Shown here in pieces: positions 1 to 5,662 of a DNA stretch of 7,579 nucleotides; the stretch's first letter is position 1, and every line of letters starts with the position of its first letter. The translations under genes and the position numbers were made by a program. The notes below the pieces were generated by a model. It was not told the DNA's origin, made no database searches, and was given only the letters and a program-made list of their open reading frames with translations. Source of the DNA: an uncultured Gemmatimonadota bacterium (GTDB lineage Bacteria; Gemmatimonadota; Gemmatimonadetes; Gemmatimonadales; Gemmatimonadaceae). The DNA lies in contig CAMLIU010000061.1 of assembly GCA_946479995.1 (NCBI GenBank), positions 1 through 7,579 on the forward strand. Reading direction: 5' to 3'.

Positions 1-66
1 AACACCGAGAACGCCGGCTACCTGGGCACGAAGCGCGACAAGCTCGGGCACCTGCTCGCCTCCTGA
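1..66 (+). CDS. ribBA: GTP cyclohydrolase II-type protein, C-terminal end only (RibA or RibBA)
   Basis: Only the last 21 codons and a TGA stop at 64-66 are in the window. The peptide contains ENAGYLGTKRDKLGHLL, which resembles the conserved tail of GTP cyclohydrolase II domains (pattern N-x-x-Y-L-x-T-K-R-x-K-x-G-H-L-L). This enzyme converts GTP to the first committed riboflavin intermediate; in RibBA fusions a DHBP synthase domain lies N-terminal. The next gene, ribH, begins 5 bases after the stop and encodes a later riboflavin step, which supports the call. Whether the full gene is the RibBA fusion or stand-alone RibA cannot be seen, because the 5' part lies outside the window; the fusion is assumed since it is common next to ribH. 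Confidence 0.8.
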   Translation, partial: NTENAGYLGTKRDKLGHLLAS

Positions 67-70
67 TCGA

Positions 71-550
71 ATGGCAGAATTCACTGGAAGTCCCGACGGC
101 GAAGGACGGCGCTTCGCCGTGCTCGTCTCGCGCTTCAACGAGCACATCACGCAGAAGCTCGCCGACGGCGCGATGGACGCGCTCGTGCGCCACGGCTGCG
201 CCGTGGACGACGTGGACGTCGTGTGGGTGCCGGGGGCGTGGGAGCTGCCCTTCGCCGCGCGCCGGCTCGCCGCCACGGAGCGCTACAACGCCCTCGTCGT
301 GCTCGGCGCCGTGATCCGCGGCGACACGCCGCATTTCGACTACGTAGCCGGCGAAGCCTCGCGCGGCCTCGCCGACGCGAGCAGCGAGTACGACGTCCCC
401 ATCGGCTTCGGGCTGCTCACCTGCGACACGATGGCGCAGGCCGAGGCGCGCGCTGGCGGTGAGCACGGGAACAAGGGATGGGACGCGGCGGTCGCCGCGC
501 TCGAGATGACGGACCTCTTCGAACGACTCGATGCCGCGGACGAGGGTTGA
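71..550 (+). CDS. ribH: 6,7-dimethyl-8-ribityllumazine synthase
   Basis: Lumazine synthase condenses 5-amino-6-ribitylaminouracil with 3,4-dihydroxy-2-butanone 4-phosphate, the penultimate step of riboflavin synthesis, in the cytoplasm; the family forms pentamers or 60-mer capsids. The 159-residue product has the usual length. Visible family motifs are SRFN at 20-23 (Phe22 stacks on the pyrimidine in the family), VPGAWELP at 53-60, GAVIRGDTPHFDYV at 79-92 with the catalytic-type His88, and LTCDT at 116-120. Arg127 and GNKGW at 133-137 match the phosphate-binding region. These residue numbers coincide with those of the Bacillus subtilis enzyme, so the ATG at 71 is probably the true start, although no convincing Shine-Dalgarno precedes it. 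The gene sits between the ribA/ribBA tail and nusB, overlapping nusB by 20 bases, so the three probably share a transcript. Confidence 0.97.
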   Translation: MAEFTGSPDGEGRRFAVLVSRFNEHITQKLADGAMDALVRHGCAVDDVDVVWVPGAWELPFAARRLAATERYNALVVLGAVIRGDTPHFDYVAGEASRGLADASSEYDVPIGFGLLTCDTMAQAEARAGGEHGNKGWDAAVAALEMTDLFERLDAADEG

Positions 551-953
551 GACGCGTGCCCGCGCGCGGGCGCTCCAGGCGCTCTACGCGTGGGAGATGC
601 GTGGCGGGGAGGGCAATCTCGAGCAGGTCGCGACGCAGGTGTGGGACGACATGTCCATCACTCCTGATGAGCGCCGCGTCGCCGGGCCGCTCGTGCGCAT
701 GGTCGCCCAGCGACAGCGCGACCTCGATGATGAGCTGGCCGACGTCACCACGAACTGGCGACTCGAGCGCCTCGGCGCGGTCGAGCGCTGCGTCCTGCGG
801 CTCGGCGCCGCCGAGCTCTCACTGGGGGAGACGCCGCCGCGCGTCGTCATCCAGGAGTCGGTCACGCTCGCCGAGCGCTTCGGCAGCGCAGCGAGCGCGC
901 GGTTCGTGAACGGTGTCCTCGACGCGCTGGCGCGGCGCATGGGGCGCATGTAG
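531..953 (+). CDS. nusB: Transcription antitermination factor NusB
   Basis: NusB is a small all-helical RNA-binding protein that, with NusE (ribosomal protein S10), recognises boxA in rRNA operons and promotes antitermination. The 140-residue product has the usual length. It shows the N-terminal RARALQALYAW helix (residues 11-21), the central NWRLERLGAVERCVLRLG segment (75-92) equivalent to the family's W-x-L-x-R-L-x-x-x-x-R-x-x-L-R motif, then VVIQESVTLAERFG (about 104-117) and the C-terminal FVNGVLDAL signature at 125-133. The start used is ATG 531, inside the 3' end of ribH, giving a 20-base overlap; no clear Shine-Dalgarno is visible, so coupling to ribH translation is likely. The ribH-nusB order is widespread in bacteria. 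The TAG stop at 951-953 shares its last base with the next start codon. Confidence 0.95.
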   Translation: MPRTRVETRARARALQALYAWEMRGGEGNLEQVATQVWDDMSITPDERRVAGPLVRMVAQRQRDLDDELADVTTNWRLERLGAVERCVLRLGAAELSLGETPPRVVIQESVTLAERFGSAASARFVNGVLDALARRMGRM

Positions 954-2059
954 TGCGCCTGCTCCTCGTCAACTGGCAGGACCGTGAGAACCCCCTCGCC
1001 GGTGGCGCGGAGATCCACCTGCACGAGATCTTCGGCCGACTGGCGCAGCGCGGGCACGAGGTCACGCTGCTGTGCGGCGGCTGGAAGGGCGCTCCCCCGC
1101 GCGCGCGACTCGACGGCATCGACGTGATCCGCGTCGGCACGCGCCACAGCTTCCCTTTCCTCGCCCGCCGCTACTTCCGGCAGCACCTGGCCAACGGGCA
1201 GTTCGACCTGCTCGTGGAGGACGTGAACAAGATCCCGCTCGGCACGCCCCGCTGGGGGGGCCCGAAGCCGGTCGCGCTCGTGCCGCACCTGTTCGGCGGC
1301 ACGGCGTTCCAGGAGCTCTCGCCCCCACTTGCCGCCGCCGTCTGGCTCGCCGAGCGGCCGCTCGGCCGCGTGTATCGTCACGTGCCGTTCGAGGCGATCA
1401 GCTCGAGCACGGCCGCCGACCTCGCGGACCGCGGCATTTCCCGCGCGAACGTCGAGGTCATCTACCCCGGCATCGATACCATCCACTATACGCCGCGGCT
1501 CGAACTGCGCGCCGGCGTGCCCCTCTTCGCATACCTCGGCCGGCTCAAGCGCTACAAAGGCGTGCACTTCGTGATTCGCGCCTTCGCCGAGATGGGCCAT
1601 CCATCCGCCACGCTGGAGATCGCCGGCGCTGGCGACTATCGGCCTGCCCTGGAGCGGCTGGCGGTGTCGCTTGACCTCGGTGGGCGCGTGCGGTTTCTTG
1701 GGCGGGTCAGCGAGCAGGAGAAGCTGTCCCTGTTGCGGCGGGCGTGGGCGCTGGTGTTCGCGTCGCCGAAGGAAGGGTGGGGGATCACCAACCTCGAGGC
1801 GGCGGCGTGCGGCACACCGGTGGTGGCGTCCAACTCGCCGGGCATCCGCGAGTCGGTGCGTGATGGCGACACGGGCTACCTCGTTCCCCACGGGGACGTC
1901 CGCGCCATGGGGGCGGCCATGGGCCGCCTCGCCGCGGATCGCGCGCTGGTCGAGCGCCTCGGTGCACAGGCGCGCGGCTTCGCGGAGACTTTCACCTGGG
2001 AGCGCGCAGCCGAGGAGACGGAACGTCACCTCGAGCGCGTCCTTGCCACCGGCCGATGA
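953..2059 (+). CDS. Glycosyltransferase, GT4-like (GT-B fold)
   Basis: The 368-residue product has the two-domain layout of GT-B retaining glycosyltransferases. The N-terminal acceptor domain (about 1-180) carries the glycine-rich AGGAEIHLHE loop at 16-25. The C-terminal domain begins near YLGRLKRYKG (194-203), where Arg197 and Lys202 sit at the positions that bind donor phosphates in this family. The E-x7-E motif is EGWGITNLE, Glu274 to Glu282, followed by AAACGTPVVAS. A nucleotide-sugar donor is expected, but donor and acceptor cannot be told from sequence; a role in envelope polysaccharide or glycolipid assembly is a guess. No signal peptide or membrane segment is evident, so it is probably cytoplasmic or membrane-associated. 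GTG 953 overlaps the nusB TAG by one base (TAGTG), consistent with coupling. Part of the donor domain (about 1640-1860) uses more G-ending and T-ending codons than its surroundings. Confidence 0.88.
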   Translation: MRLLLVNWQDRENPLAGGAEIHLHEIFGRLAQRGHEVTLLCGGWKGAPPRARLDGIDVIRVGTRHSFPFLARRYFRQHLANGQFDLLVEDVNKIPLGTPRWGGPKPVALVPHLFGGTAFQELSPPLAAAVWLAERPLGRVYRHVPFEAISSSTAADLADRGISRANVEVIYPGIDTIHYTPRLELRAGVPLFAYLGRLKRYKGVHFVIRAFAEMGHPSATLEIAGAGDYRPALERLAVSLDLGGRVRFLGRVSEQEKLSLLRRAWALVFASPKEGWGITNLEAAACGTPVVASNSPGIRESVRDGDTGYLVPHGDVRAMGAAMGRLAADRALVERLGAQARGFAETFTWERAAEETERHLERVLATGR

Positions 2060-2089
2060 GCTGATGCGCACCTCACCTCCCTGCACCCG

Positions 2090-3061
2090 ATGAGCCCGAC
2101 GCTGCGAGTCGGTGACCTGTACGAGCAGCTCCGGGACGCGCTCGAGCTCGAGCGAGTGTCCGGCACGGAGGGGCTCGAGCGCATCGTGCCGGGCTCCGAC
2201 GTGTCGAGCCCCGGGCTCGCCCTCGCCGGCTTCGTGGCGCGCTTCGCCGCCGAGCGGCTTCAGGTCTTCGGCGAGACGGAGGTCACCTACCTGCATTCGC
2301 TGGACGCGCGGACGCGCCGCGAGCATCTCGCGCAGTTCTTCGCCTTCCCGGTGCCGTGCGTGTTCGTCACCAAGGGACTCGAGCTCGCCCCGGAGGTCGT
2401 GGACGAGGCGCGCAGCGCGGGCGTGGCGGTGCTGCGCTCCTCGCTCAAGACTCACGAGTTCTACACGCGCATCAAGCCCTGGCTCGAGGACTGGTTCGCG
2501 CCGCAGACCACGCTGCACGGTTCGCTCGCGGACGTGTCCGGCGTAGGGCTCCTGTTCATCGGGAAGAGCGGCATCGGGAAGTCGGAGTGCGTGCTCGATC
2601 TCGTCGAGCGGGGACACCGCCTCGTGGCGGACGACCTCGTCATCGTGCGCAGGAAGGGGAGTGACATCCTCATCGGGCGCGGGCACGAGCTGCAGCGGCA
2701 CTACATGGAGATCCGCGGCGTTGGCCTCGTGGATATCCCCGCCATCTTCGGCGTGCGCGCCGTGCGGCAGCAGAAGCGGATCGAGGTGGTGGTCCAGCTC
2801 GAGGAGTGGCACCAGGACGCACCGGTGGAGCGCACCGGGCTCGACGGCGAGACGACCGACATCCTCGGCGTTTCCCTGCCGCGCATCACGATCCCGCTCA
2901 ACCCCGGCAAGAACATCACGGTGATCGCCGAGGTGATCGCCATGCACCACCTGCTCAAGTTCAGCGGCATCGATCCCGCCGAACGTTTCAATGCGCGATT
3001 GTTGAAGGAGATGCGCAACAAGTCCGAGATCCACCGCTACCTGCGTGAGGATCATGAGTAA
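2090..3061 (+). CDS. hprK: HPr kinase/phosphorylase
   Basis: HprK phosphorylates HPr on Ser46 using ATP or pyrophosphate and removes the phosphate when inorganic phosphate is high, so it sets how much HPr is available for PTS phosphotransfer. At 323 residues it has normal length. Residues 1 to about 135 form the N-terminal domain with the conserved-type stretch PCVFVTKGLELAPE (89-102). The kinase core shows the P-loop GKSGIGKSE at 158-166 (Lys164, Ser165), Asp181-Asp182 in VADDLV, the family signature MEIRGVGLVDI at 206-216, and the late NPGKN loop at 271-275. The motifs are intact, so both activities are plausible. ATG 2090 follows the glycosyltransferase stop by 30 bases and lacks a clear Shine-Dalgarno. 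The last codons overlap the start of the EIIA gene, and HPr is encoded in the same cluster and keeps the Ser46 target motif. Confidence 0.97.
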   Translation: MSPTLRVGDLYEQLRDALELERVSGTEGLERIVPGSDVSSPGLALAGFVARFAAERLQVFGETEVTYLHSLDARTRREHLAQFFAFPVPCVFVTKGLELAPEVVDEARSAGVAVLRSSLKTHEFYTRIKPWLEDWFAPQTTLHGSLADVSGVGLLFIGKSGIGKSECVLDLVERGHRLVADDLVIVRRKGSDILIGRGHELQRHYMEIRGVGLVDIPAIFGVRAVRQQKRIEVVVQLEEWHQDAPVERTGLDGETTDILGVSLPRITIPLNPGKNITVIAEVIAMHHLLKFSGIDPAERFNARLLKEMRNKSEIHRYLREDHE

Positions 3062-3446
3062 CGGCGTGAAGCTCGCCATCGTCGCCGGGCACGCCGACTT
3101 TGCGGCGGGCCTCACGTCGGCAGTGGAGGCGATTGCGGGCCATGGCGACCGCCTCGTGCCGATCCAGGTGCGCGGCCTCTGCGGCGAGGACATCCAGGCG
3201 CTGCTGCGCGCCCGGCTGGAAGAGACTGGCGCACTGGTCATCTTCACCGACCTCCAGGCGGGAAGCTGCACCATGGCGGCGCGGCGTGTGCTGCGTGAGG
3301 TGCCCGGCGCCGTGCTCGTTGCCGGTGCCAACCTGCCGATGCTGCTCGACTTCGTCCTGTCCCCGGAGCCGGACCCGGTGGCGGCCGCCATGGCCGCTGC
3401 CGAGCGCGGGCGCGCGGCGGTCAGCGTGCACGGTGGGCCGGCGTGA
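3054..3446 (+). CDS. PTS EIIA component, mannose family
   Basis: This is a cytoplasmic phosphocarrier of a mannose/fructose/sorbose-type PTS: it accepts phosphate from HPr on a histidine and passes it to EIIB. With ATG 3054 the protein has 130 residues, a full EIIA-Man domain. The N-terminal strand VKLAIVAGH ends in His13, the expected phosphorylation site. FTDLQAGS at 64-71 matches the family's V-D-L-x-G-G-S-P loop, with Asp66 at the conserved active-site position, but Cys-Thr follows the serine instead of Pro. GANLPML at 91-97 matches the G-x-N-x-P-M-L segment. The start is uncertain: an in-frame GTG at 3045 would add three residues (MRI). Either start lies inside the end of hprK (8- or 17-base overlap), so translation is probably coupled. 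EIIB is a separate polypeptide here, unlike the fused EIIAB (ManX) of E. coli. Confidence 0.93.
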   Translation: MSNGVKLAIVAGHADFAAGLTSAVEAIAGHGDRLVPIQVRGLCGEDIQALLRARLEETGALVIFTDLQAGSCTMAARRVLREVPGAVLVAGANLPMLLDFVLSPEPDPVAAAMAAAERGRAAVSVHGGPA

Positions 3447-3931
3447 CCCTCGTCCTCAACCGCATCGACGACCGGCTGATTCATGGCCAGGTGGTCGTGG
3501 GGTGGGGACAGCCACTCGACGTCCACTTCATCGTGCTCGTGGACGACGCGGTGGCGGCCAGTGATTGGGAGCAGGAGCTCTACCGGATGGGCGTTCCCCC
3601 GGAGATGGAGGTCCGTTTCCTCTCCGTGGCCGACGCCTCGAAGCACCTCGATCAGTTTCGCACCGAGCCTCGCGCCGGCATTCTCCTCACCGGTGACATC
3701 GCCACGATGTGCCGCCTCGTCGCCGAAGCCGGCGTGCGCGAGGTCAACGTCGGCGGGATTCACCACCGCGCCGGCCGCGTGCAGCACCTGCGCTACGTGT
3801 TCCTCACTCCCGCGGAGGAGCAGGCGCTGCGCGAGATCGCGGAGCAGGGGGCGGTGGTGACGGCACAGGACGTCCCGGCGGCTCGCGCCATTCCGCTGGA
3901 CGAGCTGCTCGCCACGCGGGAGGGCGGATGA
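3443..3931 (+). CDS. PTS EIIB component, mannose/sorbose family
   Basis: EIIB takes phosphate from EIIA and delivers it to the sugar bound at the membrane EIIC/EIID pair. The 162-residue product begins with the diagnostic NRIDDRLIHGQVVVGW stretch (residues 6-21), in which His14 is the phosphorylated residue, and carries VNVGGIHHRAGRVQ (101-114) corresponding to the conserved V-N-x-G-G-x-H segment. ILLTGDIATMCRLVAEAG (about 80-97) also fits the family fold. GTG 3443 overlaps the EIIA stop by 4 bases (GTGA); a weak GGTGGG lies just upstream. The TGA stop overlaps the EIIC start by 4 bases. No PTS substrate specificity can be deduced from this domain alone. Confidence 0.95.
   Translation: MTLVLNRIDDRLIHGQVVVGWGQPLDVHFIVLVDDAVAASDWEQELYRMGVPPEMEVRFLSVADASKHLDQFRTEPRAGILLTGDIATMCRLVAEAGVREVNVGGIHHRAGRVQHLRYVFLTPAEEQALREIAEQGAVVTAQDVPAARAIPLDELLATREGG
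3918..3923 (+). promoter_or_regulatory. Shine-Dalgarno of the EIIC gene
   Basis: GGGAGG lies 4 bases before ATG 3928, inside the 3' end of the EIIB gene. It supports 3928 as the EIIC start over the much longer in-frame extension upstream, which would run across EIIB in another frame. Confidence 0.6.
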
Positions 3932-4605
3932 GGGAGCTCCTCCCGCTCTCACTGCTCGGCGCCGTCGTCGGGCTCGACGTCGTCTGCTTCCCGCAGATGA
4001 TGTATTCGCGTCCGCTCGTCGCAGCCACACTGGCCGGCGCCTTCGTCGGCGACGCCACGCGTGGCCTCCTCGTGGGGGTCGTGCTGGAGCTGATCGCCAT
4101 TGCCACGCTCCCCTTCGGCGCGTCGCGCTACCCCGAGTGGGGGTCGGCCGCCGTCGTGGGGGGAGCGATTGCCGCCAACCTTCCGGCGGACCGGGCGGGA
4201 GTCGTGACGCTCGCGGTGCTCGCTGCGCTCACGACCGCGTGGGCGGGCGGGTGGACGCTGGTGAAGCTGCGCCAGTGGAATGCTCGCCTCGCGCGCCACC
4301 GGCGTCCCGCCCTCGATTCGGGTGCGCGCGGCGCGGTGATCGGCCTCCAGCTCGCCGGGCTCACCGGCGACCTGGTGCGGGCGGGGCTGCTCACCGCCGT
4401 CGCCTACGCGGTGTTCTTCCCTCTCGCCTCCCACTTCGTCGACGACTGGGCGTTCAGCGGGCCGCTCTCGCGCAGCGTGGTGATGATGCTCGCCACGGCG
4501 GTCGCGGCGAGCGCGGCGTGGGTGATCTTCCACTCGGCCCGTGGCGCGCGCTGGTACTTCGCCGGCGGCGTGATCGCCGGCCTCCTGCTCCTCCTCGCGC
4601 GATGA
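3928..4605 (+). CDS. PTS EIIC component, mannose/sorbose family (short form)
   Basis: EIIC is the integral membrane subunit that, with EIID, forms the sugar channel. The product from ATG 3928 has 225 residues and is strongly hydrophobic, with probable membrane or re-entrant segments near 4-21, 29-62, 72-84, 90-111, 136-165, 183-200 and 207-224. Family landmarks are GLD at 15-17, SRPLV at 27-31, GDATRGLLVG at 41-50, the ELIAIATLPFGAS run from about 54 and PEWGS at 69-73, matching the ManY/AgaC-type N-terminal half. E. coli ManY has about 266 residues, so this copy is roughly 40 shorter, mostly in the C-terminal half, with no frameshift evident: the frame stays open and ends in an ATGA junction with EIID. 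The start overlaps the EIIB stop by 4 bases and has a good ribosome-binding site. The family call is firm; transport competence is unproven. Confidence 0.88.
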   Translation: MRELLPLSLLGAVVGLDVVCFPQMMYSRPLVAATLAGAFVGDATRGLLVGVVLELIAIATLPFGASRYPEWGSAAVVGGAIAANLPADRAGVVTLAVLAALTTAWAGGWTLVKLRQWNARLARHRRPALDSGARGAVIGLQLAGLTGDLVRAGLLTAVAYAVFFPLASHFVDDWAFSGPLSRSVVMMLATAVAASAAWVIFHSARGARWYFAGGVIAGLLLLLAR

Positions 4606-5396
4606 CGGCACCCGCCATCAGCGCCGCCGCGCCGGCACCCGCTCCCACTCCCTCGCTGCCGGCGACGACGTGGGTCAGCATCTTCCTGCGCCTGCTCGCC
4701 ATCCAGGGCGCGTGGAACTACGAGACCCTGCTCGGCAACGGCATCGGCTTCTGCGTCGAGCCGGCACTGCGCCACCTTCCCGGTGGCGTGCACGGCGCCG
4801 CATTCAAGCAGGCCATGGCTCGTGAGAGTGCGTACTTCAATGCGCATCCCTATCTCGCGTCGGTGGCGGTGGGCGCGCTCGCCCGCGCCGAGCTGTCCGG
4901 CGTGCCGGCCGAGCGCATCGAGCGGTTCCGCACGGCGCTCGCCGGGCCGCTCGGCAGCGTAGGCGACCGGCTGGTGTGGGCGGGCTGGTTGCCCTTCGCA
5001 TCGCTCATCTCGCTGGCGGCCTTCGGACTCGGTGCGCGCCCGTTGCTCGTCGTTAGTCTCTTCCTGGTGCTGTACAACGCCGGGCACTTCGCGCTGCGCA
5101 TCTGGGGGCTGCGCGTCGGCTGGACGCGCGGCCTGGCCGTCGCGCCTGCGCTCGGCAATCCGCTGCTGCGTGGCGGGCCGGCGCACCTGGGACGCGCCGC
5201 CGCAGCGGCGGCCGGGGTCGCGCTCCCGCTCGCGGCGGCGCGGGTGCTGGAGGGAGGACCGTCGCTCCTCACCATCGTGCTCCTCGGAGCCATGCTGCTC
5301 TCCGTCCTGCTGGTGCGCGTGCACGTGCGCGTGGAAGCATACAAGCTCGCGCTGATCCTGATCGCCCTTTTCGCCCTACTCTCGGTGGCTCGCTGA
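4602..5396 (+). CDS. PTS EIID component, mannose/sorbose family
   Basis: EIID partners EIIC in the membrane and is found only in mannose-family PTS, so its presence fixes the family. The 264-residue product begins at ATG 4602, overlapping the EIIC stop by 4 bases (ATGA). Residues 1-21 are an Ala/Pro-rich leader. The conserved core follows: FLRLLAIQGAWNYE at 28-41, GIGFCVEPALRHL at 47-59, the YFNAHPY box at 78-84, and GPLGSVGDRLVW at 115-126, equivalent to the family's G-P-L-A-G-I-G-D loop. The C-terminal third carries hydrophobic stretches near 145-165, 200-220, 224-243 and 248-263, consistent with membrane anchoring at the C-terminus. It is a little shorter than E. coli ManZ (about 286). The TGA stop overlaps the HPr start by one base. 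Confidence 0.93.
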   Translation: MTAPAISAAAPAPAPTPSLPATTWVSIFLRLLAIQGAWNYETLLGNGIGFCVEPALRHLPGGVHGAAFKQAMARESAYFNAHPYLASVAVGALARAELSGVPAERIERFRTALAGPLGSVGDRLVWAGWLPFASLISLAAFGLGARPLLVVSLFLVLYNAGHFALRIWGLRVGWTRGLAVAPALGNPLLRGGPAHLGRAAAAAAGVALPLAAARVLEGGPSLLTIVLLGAMLLSVLLVRVHVRVEAYKLALILIALFALLSVAR

Positions 5397-5662
5397 TGGT
5401 CGAACGAACGGTGCAGATCGTCAACAAGAATGGGCTCCACGCCAGGCCGGCAGCCGAGATCGTGAAGATCTCCGCCGGGTTCCAGAGCGAGATCACCCTC
5501 GTGAAGGACGGCATGGAGGTCAACGGCAAGAGCATCATGGGCGTGATGATGCTCGCCGCCGAGTGCGGATCCTCGCTCCTGCTCCGCGCCACTGGGCCGG
5601 ACGCGGAAGCGGCGGTGAACGCGCTCGCTACCCTCATCGCCAACCGGTTCGGAGAGCGCTAG
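5396..5662 (+). CDS. ptsH: Phosphocarrier protein HPr
   Basis: HPr is the small cytoplasmic carrier that moves phosphate from enzyme I to EIIA. The 88-residue product has the standard length. GLHARPA at 13-19 contains the catalytic His15 and Arg17. NGKSIMGVMML at 43-53 contains Ser46, with the Lys45 and Ile47-Met48-Gly49 surroundings recognised by HprK, so this is a Ser46-regulated HPr and not an obvious NPr-only type. ATG 5396 overlaps the EIID stop by one base (TGATG). HPr is encoded between the permease and enzyme I, and its likely kinase HprK heads the cluster. A role as co-regulator of gene expression (as in Firmicutes with CcpA) cannot be inferred, since no such partner gene is present here. 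Confidence 0.97.
   Translation: MVERTVQIVNKNGLHARPAAEIVKISAGFQSEITLVKDGMEVNGKSIMGVMMLAAECGSSLLLRATGPDAEAAVNALATLIANRFGER
5651..5655 (+). promoter_or_regulatory. Shine-Dalgarno of the enzyme I gene
   Basis: GGAGA lies 6 bases before GTG 5662, within the last codons of the HPr gene. It decides the start: a longer in-frame reading upstream runs through HPr in another frame and lacks similarity to enzyme I. Confidence 0.6.

Noticed and set aside
1254..1260. Run of seven G residues as a possible slippage or phase-variation site
   Set aside because: It encodes Trp-Gly-Gly in frame within the glycosyltransferase. A G7 run is common in GC-rich genomes and no out-of-frame alternative product is suggested.
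3709..3927. In-frame N-terminal extension of EIIC
   Set aside because: The extension is Arg-rich low-complexity sequence overlapping the EIIB coding region in another frame. The good Shine-Dalgarno and family-like N-terminus place the start at 3928.
584..4030. Very long minus-strand open frame (over 1,100 codons)
   Set aside because: It lies antisense to nusB, the glycosyltransferase, hprK, EIIA and EIIB, all of which match known families. Its translation is rich in Arg, His, Ala and Glu with no recognisable domain, as expected from the antisense of C/G-ending codons.
4137..4601. In-frame N-terminal extension of EIID
   Set aside because: It overlaps EIIC in another frame and is Arg/Gly/Ala-rich. 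The ATGA junction at 4602 is the sensible start.
5196..5216. GC-rich palindromic stretch
   Set aside because: It is explained by a run of alanine codons (GCC/GCG/GCA) in EIID. Similar palindromes occur at other Ala or Leu-Glu codon runs, such as near 2139 and 3382.
5563..5661. In-frame N-terminal extension of enzyme I
   Set aside because: It runs across the end of HPr. Enzyme I similarity begins at RGIPASPGI just after GTG 5662, which has GGAGA upstream.
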